A DNA stretch of 64,000 bases. Source: Cystobacter fuscus. Lineage in GTDB: Bacteria; Myxococcota; Myxococcia; Myxococcales; Myxococcaceae. How positions within the stretch are numbered: position 1 is the stretch's first letter; each line of letters starts with the position of its first letter. Shown piece after piece: positions 26,901 to 35,941 of this stretch. The stretch is from NCBI RefSeq assembly GCF_002305875.1, contig NZ_CP022098.1:11346001-11410000 (forward strand), read 5' to 3'. A model generated the notes under the pieces. It was not told the DNA's origin and made no database searches. It saw only the letters and a list, made by a program, of their open reading frames with translations. The position numbers and the translations under genes were made by a program.

Positions 26901-27686
26901 TCAGGAAGCCGTGAAGCCCTGGCCGCGCACCTTGTCCGGCGTGGTGCCCGTCATCCTCCGGAACATCGCGATGAAGGAGGAAGCACTGCTGTAGCCCAGG
27001 TCGAGCGCGATGGCCTCCACCGAGCGGCCCGTCTCCAGCATCGCCAGCGCCTTGACGACGCGCAGCCGCTGGCGCCAGTCCGTGAAGGACAGGCCCAGGT
27101 GCTGCTGGCAGCGGCGCTCGAGTGTGCGCTCCGTCGTGTGCACCTGGCGCGCCCACTGCGCCAGGGAGCGCCCATCCGCCGGATTCTCCTCCAGGGCCGT
27201 CAGCACCTGGCGCAGCAGCGGATCGTCGGAGGTGGGCAGGTAGCTGCCCTGGGTCGGGGCCAGGGCGAGCTGGTCGATGAGCACCTGGAGGAGCCGGCGG
27301 TCACCACTCGTGCGGGGATGGTCCACCCCGCGCTCGCGCAGGTGCTCGAGGAGCGACTTGATCAACGGGCTGACCGCGAGCGCGCACGTCGTCTTCGGCA
27401 GGGCACGGCAACGCTCCCGGGAGAGGTAGAGCGAGCAGTGGCTCGCCTCGTGGCGATTCATGCCGATGTGCTCCACGTCGGGTGGTAGCCAGATTCCGTA
27501 CTGCGGCGGCGCCAGGTAGTGGCTGTCGGCGAGCTTGAGCTCCATCACCCCGCTGAAGGCATAGACGAACTCGCCCCAGGGATGACGGTGCCGGGGGTAC
27601 GAGGCCTCCTCGGTCAGGTTGGCCGTGCGGAAATAGACGGGGTACGGGAGCTTCGTGGTGAAGGGGACCTGGAGCTGCTTCGCCAT
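26901..27686 (-). CDS. AraC-family transcriptional regulator
   Basis: A 261-residue regulator: N-terminal cupin-like sensor (PRHRHPWGEFVYAFSGVMEL, about 30-95) and a C-terminal pair of helix-turn-helix motifs (SLAQWARQVHTTERTLERRCQQ and SVEAIALDLGYSSASSFIAMFRRMTG). The order and the YSSASSFIAMFRR signature are typical of AraC regulators that detect a small ligand through the cupin. It is divergent from the EamA exporter gene 70 bases away, so it probably controls that gene and itself. The sensed ligand is unknown. Confidence 0.92.
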   Translation of the reverse strand: MAKQLQVPFTTKLPYPVYFRTANLTEEASYPRHRHPWGEFVYAFSGVMELKLADSHYLAPPQYGIWLPPDVEHIGMNRHEASHCSLYLSRERCRALPKTTCALAVSPLIKSLLEHLRERGVDHPRTSGDRRLLQVLIDQLALAPTQGSYLPTSDDPLLRQVLTALEENPADGRSLAQWARQVHTTERTLERRCQQHLGLSFTDWRQRLRVVKALAMLETGRSVEAIALDLGYSSASSFIAMFRRMTGTTPDKVRGQGFTAS

Positions 27687-27756
27687 GGCGGCTTCTCGGC
27701 ATGGATTGTCGGACTCTCGCTATATGAATCAGGCCCGCCATCCGCAATATGGAGGG

Positions 27757-28704
27757 ATGAGTTCCCCTCGCAAACCCGCGGATGGCTTCGCGCTCGCGAC
27801 CATGCTCCTGCTGTGCTCCATCTGGGGCATGCAGCAAGTGGCCGTCAAACTGGCCGCGCCCCACGTTCCCCCGTTGATGCAGATGGCCCTGCGCTCGGGC
27901 ATCAGCGCGCTGCTCGTGGGCCTGCTGTGCTGGGTGCGTGGCGAGCGATTGTCCTCGCGGGACGGAACCTGGCGCCCCGGGCTCCTGGCGGGCGCCTTGT
28001 TCGCCGCGGAGTTCCTCTTCGTCGGCGAGGGCCTGCGCCACACCCACGCCTCGCACATGGCCGTCTTCCTCTACACCGCGCCCGTGTTCGCCGCGCTGGG
28101 CCTGCACTGGCTCGTGCCCTCCGAGCGGCTGCGGAGCTCGCAGTGGGCCGGCATGGGGGTGGCGTTCGCCGGCATCCTGCTGGCCTTCGGCGGCGGATGG
28201 CTCCGGGGAGGGGTCAGCCTGGAAGTGCTGGGGGGTGACGCACTGGGCCTGCTCGCGGGCCTCGCATGGGGCGCGACCACCGTGGTGGTGCGCGTCTCGG
28301 CGCTTTCCGAGGCGCGTCCCACCCAGACGCTGCTCTACCAACTGGTGGGCGGCTTCGCGCTCCTGCTGCCCGTGGCCCTCCTCACGGGTCAGGCGGGCCC
28401 GGTGTCGCTCACCGGCGTGGCGTGGGCGAGTCTGCTCTTCCAGGGCATCGTGGTGTGCTTCGCCAGCTATCTCGTCTGGTTCTGGCTCCTGCGGCGCTAC
28501 CTCGCCTCCAGTCTGTCGGTGTTCTCGTTCATGACGCCCCTGTTCGGCGTCAGCGCGGGCGTGCTGGTGCTGCACGAGCGGGCGGACGCCTCCTTCGCCG
28601 TGGGCGCCGTGCTGGTCCTGACGGGGATTCTCGTCGTCAGCGCGCCGGGCCTGCTGCGCCCGGGCCCGCCTCCTCCACGGGTCCCCCATTCGTCCCATAT
28701 TTGA
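27757..28704 (+). CDS. EamA/DMT-family transporter
   Basis: About 315 residues with ten predicted membrane helices in two EamA repeats (MLLLCSIWGMQQVAVKLAA start of the first; GLLAGLAWGATTVVVRVSA start of the second; VLVLHERADASFAVGAVLVL near the end). The family exports amino acids and other metabolites. The exact start is uncertain: GGAGGG touches the ATG at 27757, which is closer than usual, and 27724 and 27802 are alternatives; 27757 leaves a normal N-terminus before the first helix. The divergent AraC regulator probably controls it. Confidence 0.88.
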   Translation: MSSPRKPADGFALATMLLLCSIWGMQQVAVKLAAPHVPPLMQMALRSGISALLVGLLCWVRGERLSSRDGTWRPGLLAGALFAAEFLFVGEGLRHTHASHMAVFLYTAPVFAALGLHWLVPSERLRSSQWAGMGVAFAGILLAFGGGWLRGGVSLEVLGGDALGLLAGLAWGATTVVVRVSALSEARPTQTLLYQLVGGFALLLPVALLTGQAGPVSLTGVAWASLLFQGIVVCFASYLVWFWLLRRYLASSLSVFSFMTPLFGVSAGVLVLHERADASFAVGAVLVLTGILVVSAPGLLRPGPPPPRVPHSSHI

Positions 28705-28709
28705 TGCTG

Positions 28710-28817
28710 TCCCAGCTCGGCGGCCATGACCTTGGTGAGCAGCCCGAGCCCGCCCTTGGCCGCGCAGTACGCCGAGGAGCCCATCAACGGGACGTGCTCG
28801 TGGACCGAGGTGACATA
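28710..28817 (-). pseudogene. Short-chain dehydrogenase remnant
   Basis: A 36-codon stretch reads VTSVHEHVPLMGSSAYCAAK then GGLGLLTKVMAAELGQ, the unmistakable active-site segment of an SDR enzyme (Tyr-x-x-x-Lys of YCAAK, preceded by the catalytic Ser region). Neither the Rossmann GxxxGxG part nor a C-terminal part is present on either side. It lies immediately against the end of the EamA gene and is a deletion remnant of a larger gene. Confidence 0.75.
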
Positions 28818-29182
28818 GCGCGCAGGACCTTTCTGGTTCTGCGGCCCCCTGCCGCACCACCAGAGGCCATGGCCGGAGCACGATTCAAGAGGTACTGTTG
28901 AATTTCAGTGCTTTCTGATTACGATAGGATGATTCACTGCTCCACCGGCCCGTGGCCGATGACATCGGACGCTCCAGGCCGGTGGAGACACCTTCGTGGA
29001 GTCCTGAATGGACCGGATCAGGACAAGTTCCTCGCTGCCACGGATGCTCCGAGCGGAGCGACCCGAGCGCGATCGGCACCCAGGACCCCCGCGACGGCTC
29101 CATCTCGTGGGACGGGACACGAGGAGCCTGACGAATCGGAAGAAGCTGGTGTTTCCCAGCCGCTGGCGGAAAGGTCATTCTG
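28818..29182. other. Intergenic region upstream of deaminase-like gene
   Basis: No convincing gene in 365 bases. Base composition changes here from GC-rich to relatively AT-rich. A weak sigma70-like pair, TTGAAT (28898-28903) and TACGAT (28920-28925) with a 16-base spacer, could serve the following gene, leaving a leader of about 250 bases. Confidence 0.35.
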
Positions 29183-30940
29183 ATGCAGCCCAATGATTTG
29201 TATGATGAAAAGACGAATGCCAATGTCGACAAGATCAAACTGAAGGAGCCAACGCAGACGCAAGGGAGTGCCTCGAAGGAGTTCGTGACACGCCTCGCGG
29301 CCTATAGACAGCATTTGTCCTCCGTGAATCTCCAGTCTGGTCCAGCGTTGGAGGGGGTCGTCGAAGGCCTTCTTGACTCGAAGGATCCGCAGAAGGATGA
29401 GGAGAAGATCGCCGCGCATCGCCTCCGGCTGAAGAGGGAACTCGGTCCCCTGGTCGAGGAGATCCTCACTCTGGAGAAGCGCTGGTTGAGCAATGTCTGC
29501 AAGGCGCACGAATCCGCCGAGAAACATCTCGCCGACAACCAGAAAGTGTTCACCCACCTCGAGACGCTGAGCAAGACCTTCCCCCCCGCCCAGCACACCA
29601 TCGACCGCCTCAAGGAGCAGCGAACGCTCATCAAGGAGACCTGGAAACCGTCGCGGGCGAAGTGGACGAACCTTGATAGGCTCGAAACCAAGATAAAGAA
29701 GGGTGTCGCTCTACAGGACCAGGCTGTCAAGCTGAAGGCGGAGATAAAGAAGCTTTGCGGTAATGATTATTTCGAGGGGCTGCGGCGGTACTTGCGCGGG
29801 GCTGGGTTCATCGTTGCACCGAGTTATATTCCGCCCGCCGCAGTGTTTCCCCGTGGAGATTGGATCTCGCTCGAAAGCAACGAGTTCAAGACCCCCGAGG
29901 AGTTGGCGTGCGCAGCGGATGCGCTGATGATGAAATATCAGGTCTTGGGGACGTCCTACTCCGGCATGCGCTACAAAAGTGATGTCGCATCGGACATCAG
30001 CGGATGCGTGTGCATTTCCTGGGTGATCGCGAAGTGCGCCACCAATAACAAGCGTGTGCTCGTTCCTGTCATGGGAATGTCGGGAGGTTCACCCAATGGG
30101 AAGGAGGAAAGATTCGTGGATGCGATGCTCGGCGCGTGCGCGCTGCCTCCCTACAGGGCCTACAAGTACACGAGCACGATTCCCACCGCCGAAGAGAAGC
30201 CGGAAGTCCAACGGTTCGGCGAGAATCCATTCGATCAGACCAGGAATCCCAGCTCGAAGGATGTGGAATTCAATCAGTACTACGACGATATCATGGTGCG
30301 CGCGAACAATCTCGCGATCAACTACCGTGTGAGAGAACTCCTGTCCTTGCGGCTCCCCAGCCGCCAGGCCATGCTCTCCTACCTGGGATTGAGCTTCGCC
30401 ACCATGACGAACAGGGATGTCGAGCAGACGGGGTCCCTGGCCGAACCAACACCGGGTGTTACCCGCTGGCACAGCTTCAACTGCGCGGAGCCGGCAGCGC
30501 TGGCGTGGATCAGCTCCTTCTTCGTGGATGGCCAGGATGTCCACCTCTGCTGTCCCTACGAAGGGGCGGACGACCCGGGCGCCCTTGGCCTCAAGCCGAA
30601 AGAGACGTGCCCCTGGTGCGCGACGGTCGAGCTCACGTACAGATCTCTCAAGAAGGTCTCCGACAGCGAGCAGAAGCGCTGGCCCAGCACGTTCGACGAG
30701 AGCATGCGGACGGGAAAATGGGCTCGTGAGTTCACCGGCGCGCGCGAGTTCAAGAAGCAGAAGACCGATCTGGAGCAGCGTGTCGACCTTCCACGCAACA
30801 AGCGGACGTTTGCAAGTGCGTATCCAAGCTCGGTGAACGACAACGTCGCGTTGCTCCGAGAGATCTTCAAGGAAGTCGGTCTGCTGAAGAAGAGCACGAT
30901 TCGCGAAGAACAACTCGCACTGTGGCAGCAGAAGCGCTGA
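29183..30940 (+). CDS. Unknown protein with deaminase-like zinc motifs
   Basis: A 585-residue soluble protein without signal peptide that matches no family I recognise. Residues 30-195 are Lys/Glu-rich and helical, probably coiled coil. Residues 195-420 are a mixed region. The C-terminal part has HSFNCAEPAALAWISSFF (Cys434-Ala-Glu436) and, 40 residues on, KETCPWCATVEL (Cys476-x-x-Cys479). Together these match the zinc-ligand and catalytic-Glu pattern (C/H)AE...CxxC of the cytidine-deaminase-like superfamily, including bacterial toxin and defence deaminases. Codon use is less GC-biased than in the neighbours, and the gene lies beside an SDR remnant, which suggests transfer. GGAAAGG upstream supports the ATG. 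No immunity-like gene is evident next to it. Confidence 0.6.
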   Translation: MQPNDLYDEKTNANVDKIKLKEPTQTQGSASKEFVTRLAAYRQHLSSVNLQSGPALEGVVEGLLDSKDPQKDEEKIAAHRLRLKRELGPLVEEILTLEKRWLSNVCKAHESAEKHLADNQKVFTHLETLSKTFPPAQHTIDRLKEQRTLIKETWKPSRAKWTNLDRLETKIKKGVALQDQAVKLKAEIKKLCGNDYFEGLRRYLRGAGFIVAPSYIPPAAVFPRGDWISLESNEFKTPEELACAADALMMKYQVLGTSYSGMRYKSDVASDISGCVCISWVIAKCATNNKRVLVPVMGMSGGSPNGKEERFVDAMLGACALPPYRAYKYTSTIPTAEEKPEVQRFGENPFDQTRNPSSKDVEFNQYYDDIMVRANNLAINYRVRELLSLRLPSRQAMLSYLGLSFATMTNRDVEQTGSLAEPTPGVTRWHSFNCAEPAALAWISSFFVDGQDVHLCCPYEGADDPGALGLKPKETCPWCATVELTYRSLKKVSDSEQKRWPSTFDESMRTGKWAREFTGAREFKKQKTDLEQRVDLPRNKRTFASAYPSSVNDNVALLREIFKEVGLLKKSTIREEQLALWQQKR

Positions 30941-30981
30941 GCGTTTCTCGACTCGGGGGGAGCCTGGGCCCGCGGTCAGGA

Positions 30982-31018
30982 CGGAGCTGAAGACGGCGAG
31001 GGAGCCGCAGCTCCGTTT
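30982..31018 (+). terminator. Possible terminator after deaminase-like gene
   Basis: A perfect 8-bp stem CGGAGCTG / CAGCTCCG with an 18-base loop is followed by only TTT. It lies 41 bases after the stop codon and may be a weak or Rho-assisted terminator. Confidence 0.35.
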
Positions 31019-31145
31019 CGAAGGAGTTCATGTGCTGGAGCGGCTCAGTTGGGAATGAAGAGAGGGAATCTCCCGCTCCCGGGTGGGCTGGCGCGAGGTA
31101 CTATTGAACTTCACCGACGAAGCCGCGGCAGGCTGGAACAGTTCC

Positions 31146-31943
31146 ATGACGACCTGGATGAGTGGAGTCCGCGAAACGAACGGCATCAACATCCACTACC
31201 TCCGAACCGGAGGCGCCAACCCTCCCGTCGTTCTGCTCCATGGATTGACCGGGAACGGCGCCTGCTGGACTCCCTTGGCGCGCGTGCTCGAAGGTGAATT
31301 CGACGTCGTCATGCCAGACGCCAGAGGGCACGGCGGTTCGAGCGCGCCGCACCACGGCTACCGGTACGACGATCACGCGAGCGACGTCGTGGGCCTCATC
31401 CGCGGCCTGGAGCTCTCTCGTCCGGTTCTGCTTGGCCACTCGATGGGCGGAATGACCGCCGCGGTGGTGGCGAGTCGAGGGGCGGGGGGCATCCGCGGCC
31501 TCATCCTGGTCGACCCGACGTTCTTGAGCCCCGAGCGCCAACGCGAGGTGCGCGACAGCGACGTCGCCGATCAACACCGCCGGGCTCTCGGCTCACACAA
31601 GTCCGACCTCGTTGCACAGGCCCGAGCCCGACACCCGCGTCGCTCGCCCGAGATCGTCGAGCTTCTTGCCGAGGCGAGACTGAAAACCCGCATGGGCGCC
31701 TTCGACGTTCTCACGCCGCCCAACCCCGAGTATCGCGACGTGGTGAGCGCGATTGACGTCCCGCTCCTCCTCGTCATTGGGGACAGCAGCCCCGTCGTCA
31801 CGCTCGAGATGGCAACGGAACTGCGGAGCCTCAACCCACGCGTGCGAATCGAACAGGTACAGGGCGCCTCCCACGGCCTTCCGTTTGAACAACCCGAGCG
31901 CCTGGGAGAAGTGGTCGCGTCGTTCTTGCGTGAGCTGGCTTAG
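31146..31943 (+). CDS. Alpha/beta-fold hydrolase
   Basis: A 265-residue hydrolase. Oxyanion-hole strand VVLLHGLTGNGACW, nucleophile elbow GHSMGGM with Ser near 105, acid Asp region LLLVIGDSSPVV, and His in ASHGLPFEQPE near the C-terminus complete the triad. The RPVLLGHSMGG context resembles esterases, haloperoxidase-like and meta-cleavage-product hydrolases; the substrate is unknown. The start may be 31146 or 31158; neither has a strong ribosome binding site, and the frame is open to 31083. It lies about 200 bases after the deaminase-like gene, with a hairpin between them. Confidence 0.85.
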   Translation: MTTWMSGVRETNGINIHYLRTGGANPPVVLLHGLTGNGACWTPLARVLEGEFDVVMPDARGHGGSSAPHHGYRYDDHASDVVGLIRGLELSRPVLLGHSMGGMTAAVVASRGAGGIRGLILVDPTFLSPERQREVRDSDVADQHRRALGSHKSDLVAQARARHPRRSPEIVELLAEARLKTRMGAFDVLTPPNPEYRDVVSAIDVPLLLVIGDSSPVVTLEMATELRSLNPRVRIEQVQGASHGLPFEQPERLGEVVASFLRELA

Positions 31944-32142
31944 CTGCTGCAACCCGCGCTCGAGTCTCCCCACCGCGCCGTCGGGGCCGTCGTCACCACG
32001 TCTGCAGGGAGGCCTGGGCGAGCAGTAGGGCCGCCTGCCGCGGGTGCTCTTGCGACGCGCTCTCCTCACGGCGTAAACAAGGTAGCGTTCCCGTGCGCGG
32101 CCGGATGCGCGGGAGTCATCCCGTAGAGGGGGATTCACCCAC

Positions 32143-34875
32143 ATGTTTCATTGGAATAGGAGCAGGCGCGCCGCGTTGGCGGTGGCCCTGCTGAGCATGG
32201 GCCTGCTCGTGGCCTGTGGTGGCGACTCGCGCAGCGCGAGCGCTCAGTTGACGGTCATGGTTCCGCAGGCGCTCTCGGCCGCGGACGTGGCCCGTGTCCA
32301 GGTCGAGCTCTCCGGGCCGGGCATCCCCGCGCCCCTGTTGACCGAGCTCGTCCAGGTCGGCGGCACGTGGACGGGGACGATCTCCGGCATCCCGGCGGGG
32401 ACGGGGCGGCTCTTCCGGGCCAGCGCCTACGACGCGGCCGCGAAGCTGCTCTACCGGGGCGAGGCGGGCCCCCTCTCCATCGAGCCGGGCAAGACGGCGA
32501 GTGTGGCCATCCTGTTGCAGCAGGTGGAGCCGCAGGTGCCCTTCGAGAACGAGGCGCCGCGGATCGACTCCCTGGTGGTCTCCACCAACCCGGTGGAGCC
32601 GGGCGGCAGTGTGACGCTGACGGCCTCCGCGCATGACGCCAACCCCGGGGACACCCTGAGCTACAGCTGGAGCGCCACCGCGGGCACCTTCAGCGCCACC
32701 GGCTCGGCGGTGACCACCTGGACGGCTCCCTCCACCGAGGGCTCGCAGCGCATCCAGCTCGAGGTGGTGGACTCGCGCGGCGCGAGCGCCACCCTGAGCG
32801 TCGACATCGGCGTGCTGCTGCCCGGCTCCACGGGGAGCGCCACGGTGAACGCCAGCTTCAACACCTGGCCCTCCATCACCGCGATGAATGGCGTCCCGTC
32901 CGTGCTGCTGCCCGGCGGGAGCGCGCGGCTGATGGCCACCGTCACGGACGCCGACGGGGACGTCCCGCTCTTCTCCTGGGAGTCCTCCTGCACGGGGAGC
33001 TTCGACGACGCGACGCGGGCCAGCCCCACCTTCACCCTGACGGCCCTGCCGGGCAACGGGCGTTGCTCCTTCAGGCTGACGGCCACGGATGGGCGGGGCG
33101 GCCAGCACTCGGGCACCCTCATCCTCCACGCGGGCACCACGCCCCCTCCGGATGTCGCGCCGAAGATCGATGCGAGCTGGCAGAGCGTCCCGGGGGCCTC
33201 GGGGGGCGCGAAGGTGGCCCTGGGCGTCACCGCGCACGATCCAGAGGGCACGGCGCTGAGCTTCTCCTGGTCGGCGAGCCAGGGTGACTTCCCCTGGACT
33301 CCCCGTCAGACGGCCACCTCGAGCGAGATCGACTGGCGGGCACCCGCCTGCCTCAGCGGGCCGGTGACCGTCACCGTCACCGTCCAGGACGCGGCCGGCT
33401 CCTCGGCCAGCCAGCTCTTCTCCCTCGCTCCAGCCCCGAACTCGGAGTGCACTCCGGCGATGGTGACCGGTATGCGCAATGCCCTCCGCGTCCAGGCCGA
33501 TGGCTCCGTCCTCCCCTCTCCGTTCGGCCTGACCAACGTCGCGCTCGGGGCCTGGGTGCCCACGTCCGATGGGCTCTCCTATAGCTGGCGTGCCGGCACC
33601 GGCCACGCGCACGGCACCTTCGTCATCCCCGAGGTGACGGAGGGGTCTCCCTACCTCCTGCGCTACGCGAACAGCTACATCTGGACCCGCGGGCGGAGCC
33701 TGGAGCTCGACCAGGTCGAGCTGGGCCATCGTCAGGTCCGGGTGGTCGGGCCGCCGGAGGCCAACCTCGAGATGGAGCTGCAAGGGTTCTCGCCCTGGCA
33801 GGTCGGAGATGACCTGCAGTTCCACTCGGAGACCGCGGGTCTCGGCTACCTGTCCACGTTCGGCTGTATTGGGCCGGTCTTCCCCCTGCCCGCCGTGGGG
33901 GGGACGGACCTCTCGGGCGCTGTGCCCTACAGCTGGTTCGCGGAGCAGTGTGGCCTCTCGGCGTATTGGCTGGACCAGACCGAGGACCACCTCTTCGTCA
34001 CCCAGCTGGTGAGCCGCCCCGATCCGCGCACGGGCGCCAACGTCCAGGAGGCGCGCCGGAGCATCCTGTTCTCCGGCCCGGAGAACACGGCGCAGGGCAA
34101 CATCCTGCTGAGGGGGCAGCTGGCGCCGCTGCCCACCACCACGCAGTCCCTGACCATTCGCGCTCCGGAGTTCGAGAGCCTGGCGCAGGCCGGCCACCCC
34201 GCCGCGACGGTGAGGGACAACAACTTCGGCATCAGCACGCTGCTGGCCTATGACCGGTACGGGGGTTACACGACCGCACCGGATGTCGCCACGGCGTACT
34301 CCATGCTCCCTGGCAGGGGCGACATCCAGCCGGTGTTCGAGTTCGGCAATCCCTACCCGAGCCACTGGCCCCTGTTCTCCTTCTTCCAGGTGACCGCCGA
34401 GGTCCCCTTCACCATCGAGCTGCCCGAAGGGGGCACCGCCCAGCCGTCGTACCCCATGTACACGGCCGCCCGGGAGCCGCTGGTGCCCGGCTCGAATCCG
34501 ACGATCGTCCCGAAGCTGGGGCCGGCCCGGGAGCTGCGGCTCAATGGCCTGGTCGCCACCGAGAATCTGACGGGCGTGGGGACGACGCCGCTGCTGAGCT
34601 GGACGGTGCCGGCCCTGGGCACGCCGACCTACTACCAGCTGCGCCTGTACCGGGTCTCCGTGATGGCGGACGGCTCCGTCTCGCGGCAGAGCATGGCGAC
34701 CCTCTACACGCCCGAGACGCAGCTGCGCCTGCCTCCGGGGATGCTTGCGACGGACAGGCACTACTACGTCCAGGTGACGGCGTACCTGCGGCCGGGAGTG
34801 GACCCGAGCAATCCTTTCAAGGACTCGCCGGTGAGCCACTACGCGCCCGCGGTCACGGGCGTCTTCAAGCCCTGA
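32143..34875 (+). CDS. Large PKD/Ig-domain lipoprotein
   Basis: A 910-residue lipoprotein: signal and lipobox MGLLVACGG, an N-terminal domain about 35-130 of the kind seen at the start of myxobacterial surface lipoproteins, then PKD/Ig-like repeats about 135-220, 230-335 and 340-430. The repeats share the LSYSWSATAGTF / LFSWESSCTGSF / LSFSWSASQGDF motif. The remaining half (about 440-910) is beta-rich and not assignable, with a possible Fn3-like end (LLSWTVPALGTPTYYQLRLY). It probably sits at the outer membrane or cell surface as a binding or adhesion protein. The 199-base gap upstream shows no gene. Confidence 0.85.
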   Translation: MFHWNRSRRAALAVALLSMGLLVACGGDSRSASAQLTVMVPQALSAADVARVQVELSGPGIPAPLLTELVQVGGTWTGTISGIPAGTGRLFRASAYDAAAKLLYRGEAGPLSIEPGKTASVAILLQQVEPQVPFENEAPRIDSLVVSTNPVEPGGSVTLTASAHDANPGDTLSYSWSATAGTFSATGSAVTTWTAPSTEGSQRIQLEVVDSRGASATLSVDIGVLLPGSTGSATVNASFNTWPSITAMNGVPSVLLPGGSARLMATVTDADGDVPLFSWESSCTGSFDDATRASPTFTLTALPGNGRCSFRLTATDGRGGQHSGTLILHAGTTPPPDVAPKIDASWQSVPGASGGAKVALGVTAHDPEGTALSFSWSASQGDFPWTPRQTATSSEIDWRAPACLSGPVTVTVTVQDAAGSSASQLFSLAPAPNSECTPAMVTGMRNALRVQADGSVLPSPFGLTNVALGAWVPTSDGLSYSWRAGTGHAHGTFVIPEVTEGSPYLLRYANSYIWTRGRSLELDQVELGHRQVRVVGPPEANLEMELQGFSPWQVGDDLQFHSETAGLGYLSTFGCIGPVFPLPAVGGTDLSGAVPYSWFAEQCGLSAYWLDQTEDHLFVTQLVSRPDPRTGANVQEARRSILFSGPENTAQGNILLRGQLAPLPTTTQSLTIRAPEFESLAQAGHPAATVRDNNFGISTLLAYDRYGGYTTAPDVATAYSMLPGRGDIQPVFEFGNPYPSHWPLFSFFQVTAEVPFTIELPEGGTAQPSYPMYTAAREPLVPGSNPTIVPKLGPARELRLNGLVATENLTGVGTTPLLSWTVPALGTPTYYQLRLYRVSVMADGSVSRQSMATLYTPETQLRLPPGMLATDRHYYVQVTAYLRPGVDPSNPFKDSPVSHYAPAVTGVFKP

Positions 34876-34887
34876 GCCTTACCGTCT

Positions 34888-34918
34888 CCCGGCGTCGGGC
34901 TCAGGTGACGACGCCGGG
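34888..34918. terminator. Bidirectional terminator-like hairpin
   Basis: CCCGGCGTC / GACGCCGGG form a perfect 9-bp stem with a 13-base loop. It lies 12 bases after the lipoprotein stop and 90 bases before the stop of the convergent response-regulator gene. There is no U-run on either strand, so it is only a candidate. Confidence 0.45.
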
Positions 34919-35008
34919 GACGGGGCCGGAGCGCCGGGTCGTGTCGCTCGAGTTCTTTGACACCCTCTCTGCTCACGGACCGTGACGAAGGAGGCCTTGT
35001 ACCGCGAC

Positions 35009-35941
35009 CTATACAGAATCCGTGGTGCTGGCCATCAAGGCCCGATCGTGGAACTCCTTCAGCTTCGCTTCGCGGTTGGGTGCCTGAACCAGTTCATCGA
35101 CTCGGGCTTTGTCGAGCGCCACCACGAGCACATCTCCTCGACGTTCCGCCGCCAGGGCACTCTCGAAGCCCTTGGTGAATCCACCAATGGAGATGAAGAA
35201 CCCGAGCCGGCAACGGCCGAAGCGGCGCTCGATGTCCTTGATGAAGACATCCAGTTCCCTGCGCTCCACCGGCTTCGACCAGTTCTTGCACTCCCCGAGG
35301 ATGTACTGGGAGTGGGTCTGCTGCCAGAACGGCGCGGTGGACTCATTCGGGATGACGATGTCGATCTGCTCGTCCAGGCTCTTGCGGTTCGTCTGGGTGC
35401 GCTCGAAGCCAGGAATGGACTTGAACAACAACGCCATCAGATCCTCGAGCAAGGCGCCCTTGATCGAGGAGTCACGCTCGGTGAGGACGCTCTTCCACAA
35501 CTCGCGGATCTTCTCCTCCCGCTTCCCATTGGCCAGGGCGGCCATACGCCGCTCGCGTGGAGCTTCCAGGGCATGGCGGACCTTCACCTTGAGGATGGCC
35601 TCGAAGTAGGCGTTCTTCTCCAGGTAGTCGTACGCCCCCGCCGAGAAGGCGCGGTTCACCGAGTCCTCATCGGCGACGCCCGTGACGAGGATGACCTTCA
35701 CGTCCGGAGCGCGCTGCAAGATGGACTGGATGAGGTCGAGCCCGGTATCAGGCCCATACCGCCCCTGGAGCTTCCGATCGAGCAGGATCAGGTCCCAGCC
35801 CGGCTGCTCCAACTTCGCGAGCGCCGAGGGCCCGTCCGCAGCCGCATCCACCGTGTACCCCTCGGTGGAGAGGATGAGGCGGTAGGTCTCGAGGAATGTG
35901 GGCTCGTCATCGACGATGAGAATTCGTCCAGTCGGGTTCAT
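35009..35941 (-). CDS. Response regulator fused to a PD-(D/E)XK nuclease-like domain
   Basis: A 310-residue two-domain protein. Residues 1-125 form a receiver domain with the acidic pair Asp11-Asp12, phosphoacceptor Asp55 (LILLDRKL), Thr87 and Lys109. Instead of a DNA-binding output domain, residues about 155-280 resemble restriction-endonuclease folds: KGALLEDLM (Glu166), SLDEQIDIVI (Asp194), and ILGECKNW (Glu217-x-Lys219), which is a D...ExK catalytic set, followed by a helix and LGFFISIGGFTKGF. Its ATG overlaps the stop of the histidine kinase gene (ATGA), so the kinase is its partner. No methyltransferase is nearby. The proposed nuclease activity is inference from motifs. Confidence 0.8.
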   Translation of the reverse strand: MNPTGRILIVDDEPTFLETYRLILSTEGYTVDAAADGPSALAKLEQPGWDLILLDRKLQGRYGPDTGLDLIQSILQRAPDVKVILVTGVADEDSVNRAFSAGAYDYLEKNAYFEAILKVKVRHALEAPRERRMAALANGKREEKIRELWKSVLTERDSSIKGALLEDLMALLFKSIPGFERTQTNRKSLDEQIDIVIPNESTAPFWQQTHSQYILGECKNWSKPVERRELDVFIKDIERRFGRCRLGFFISIGGFTKGFESALAAERRGDVLVVALDKARVDELVQAPNREAKLKEFHDRALMASTTDSV

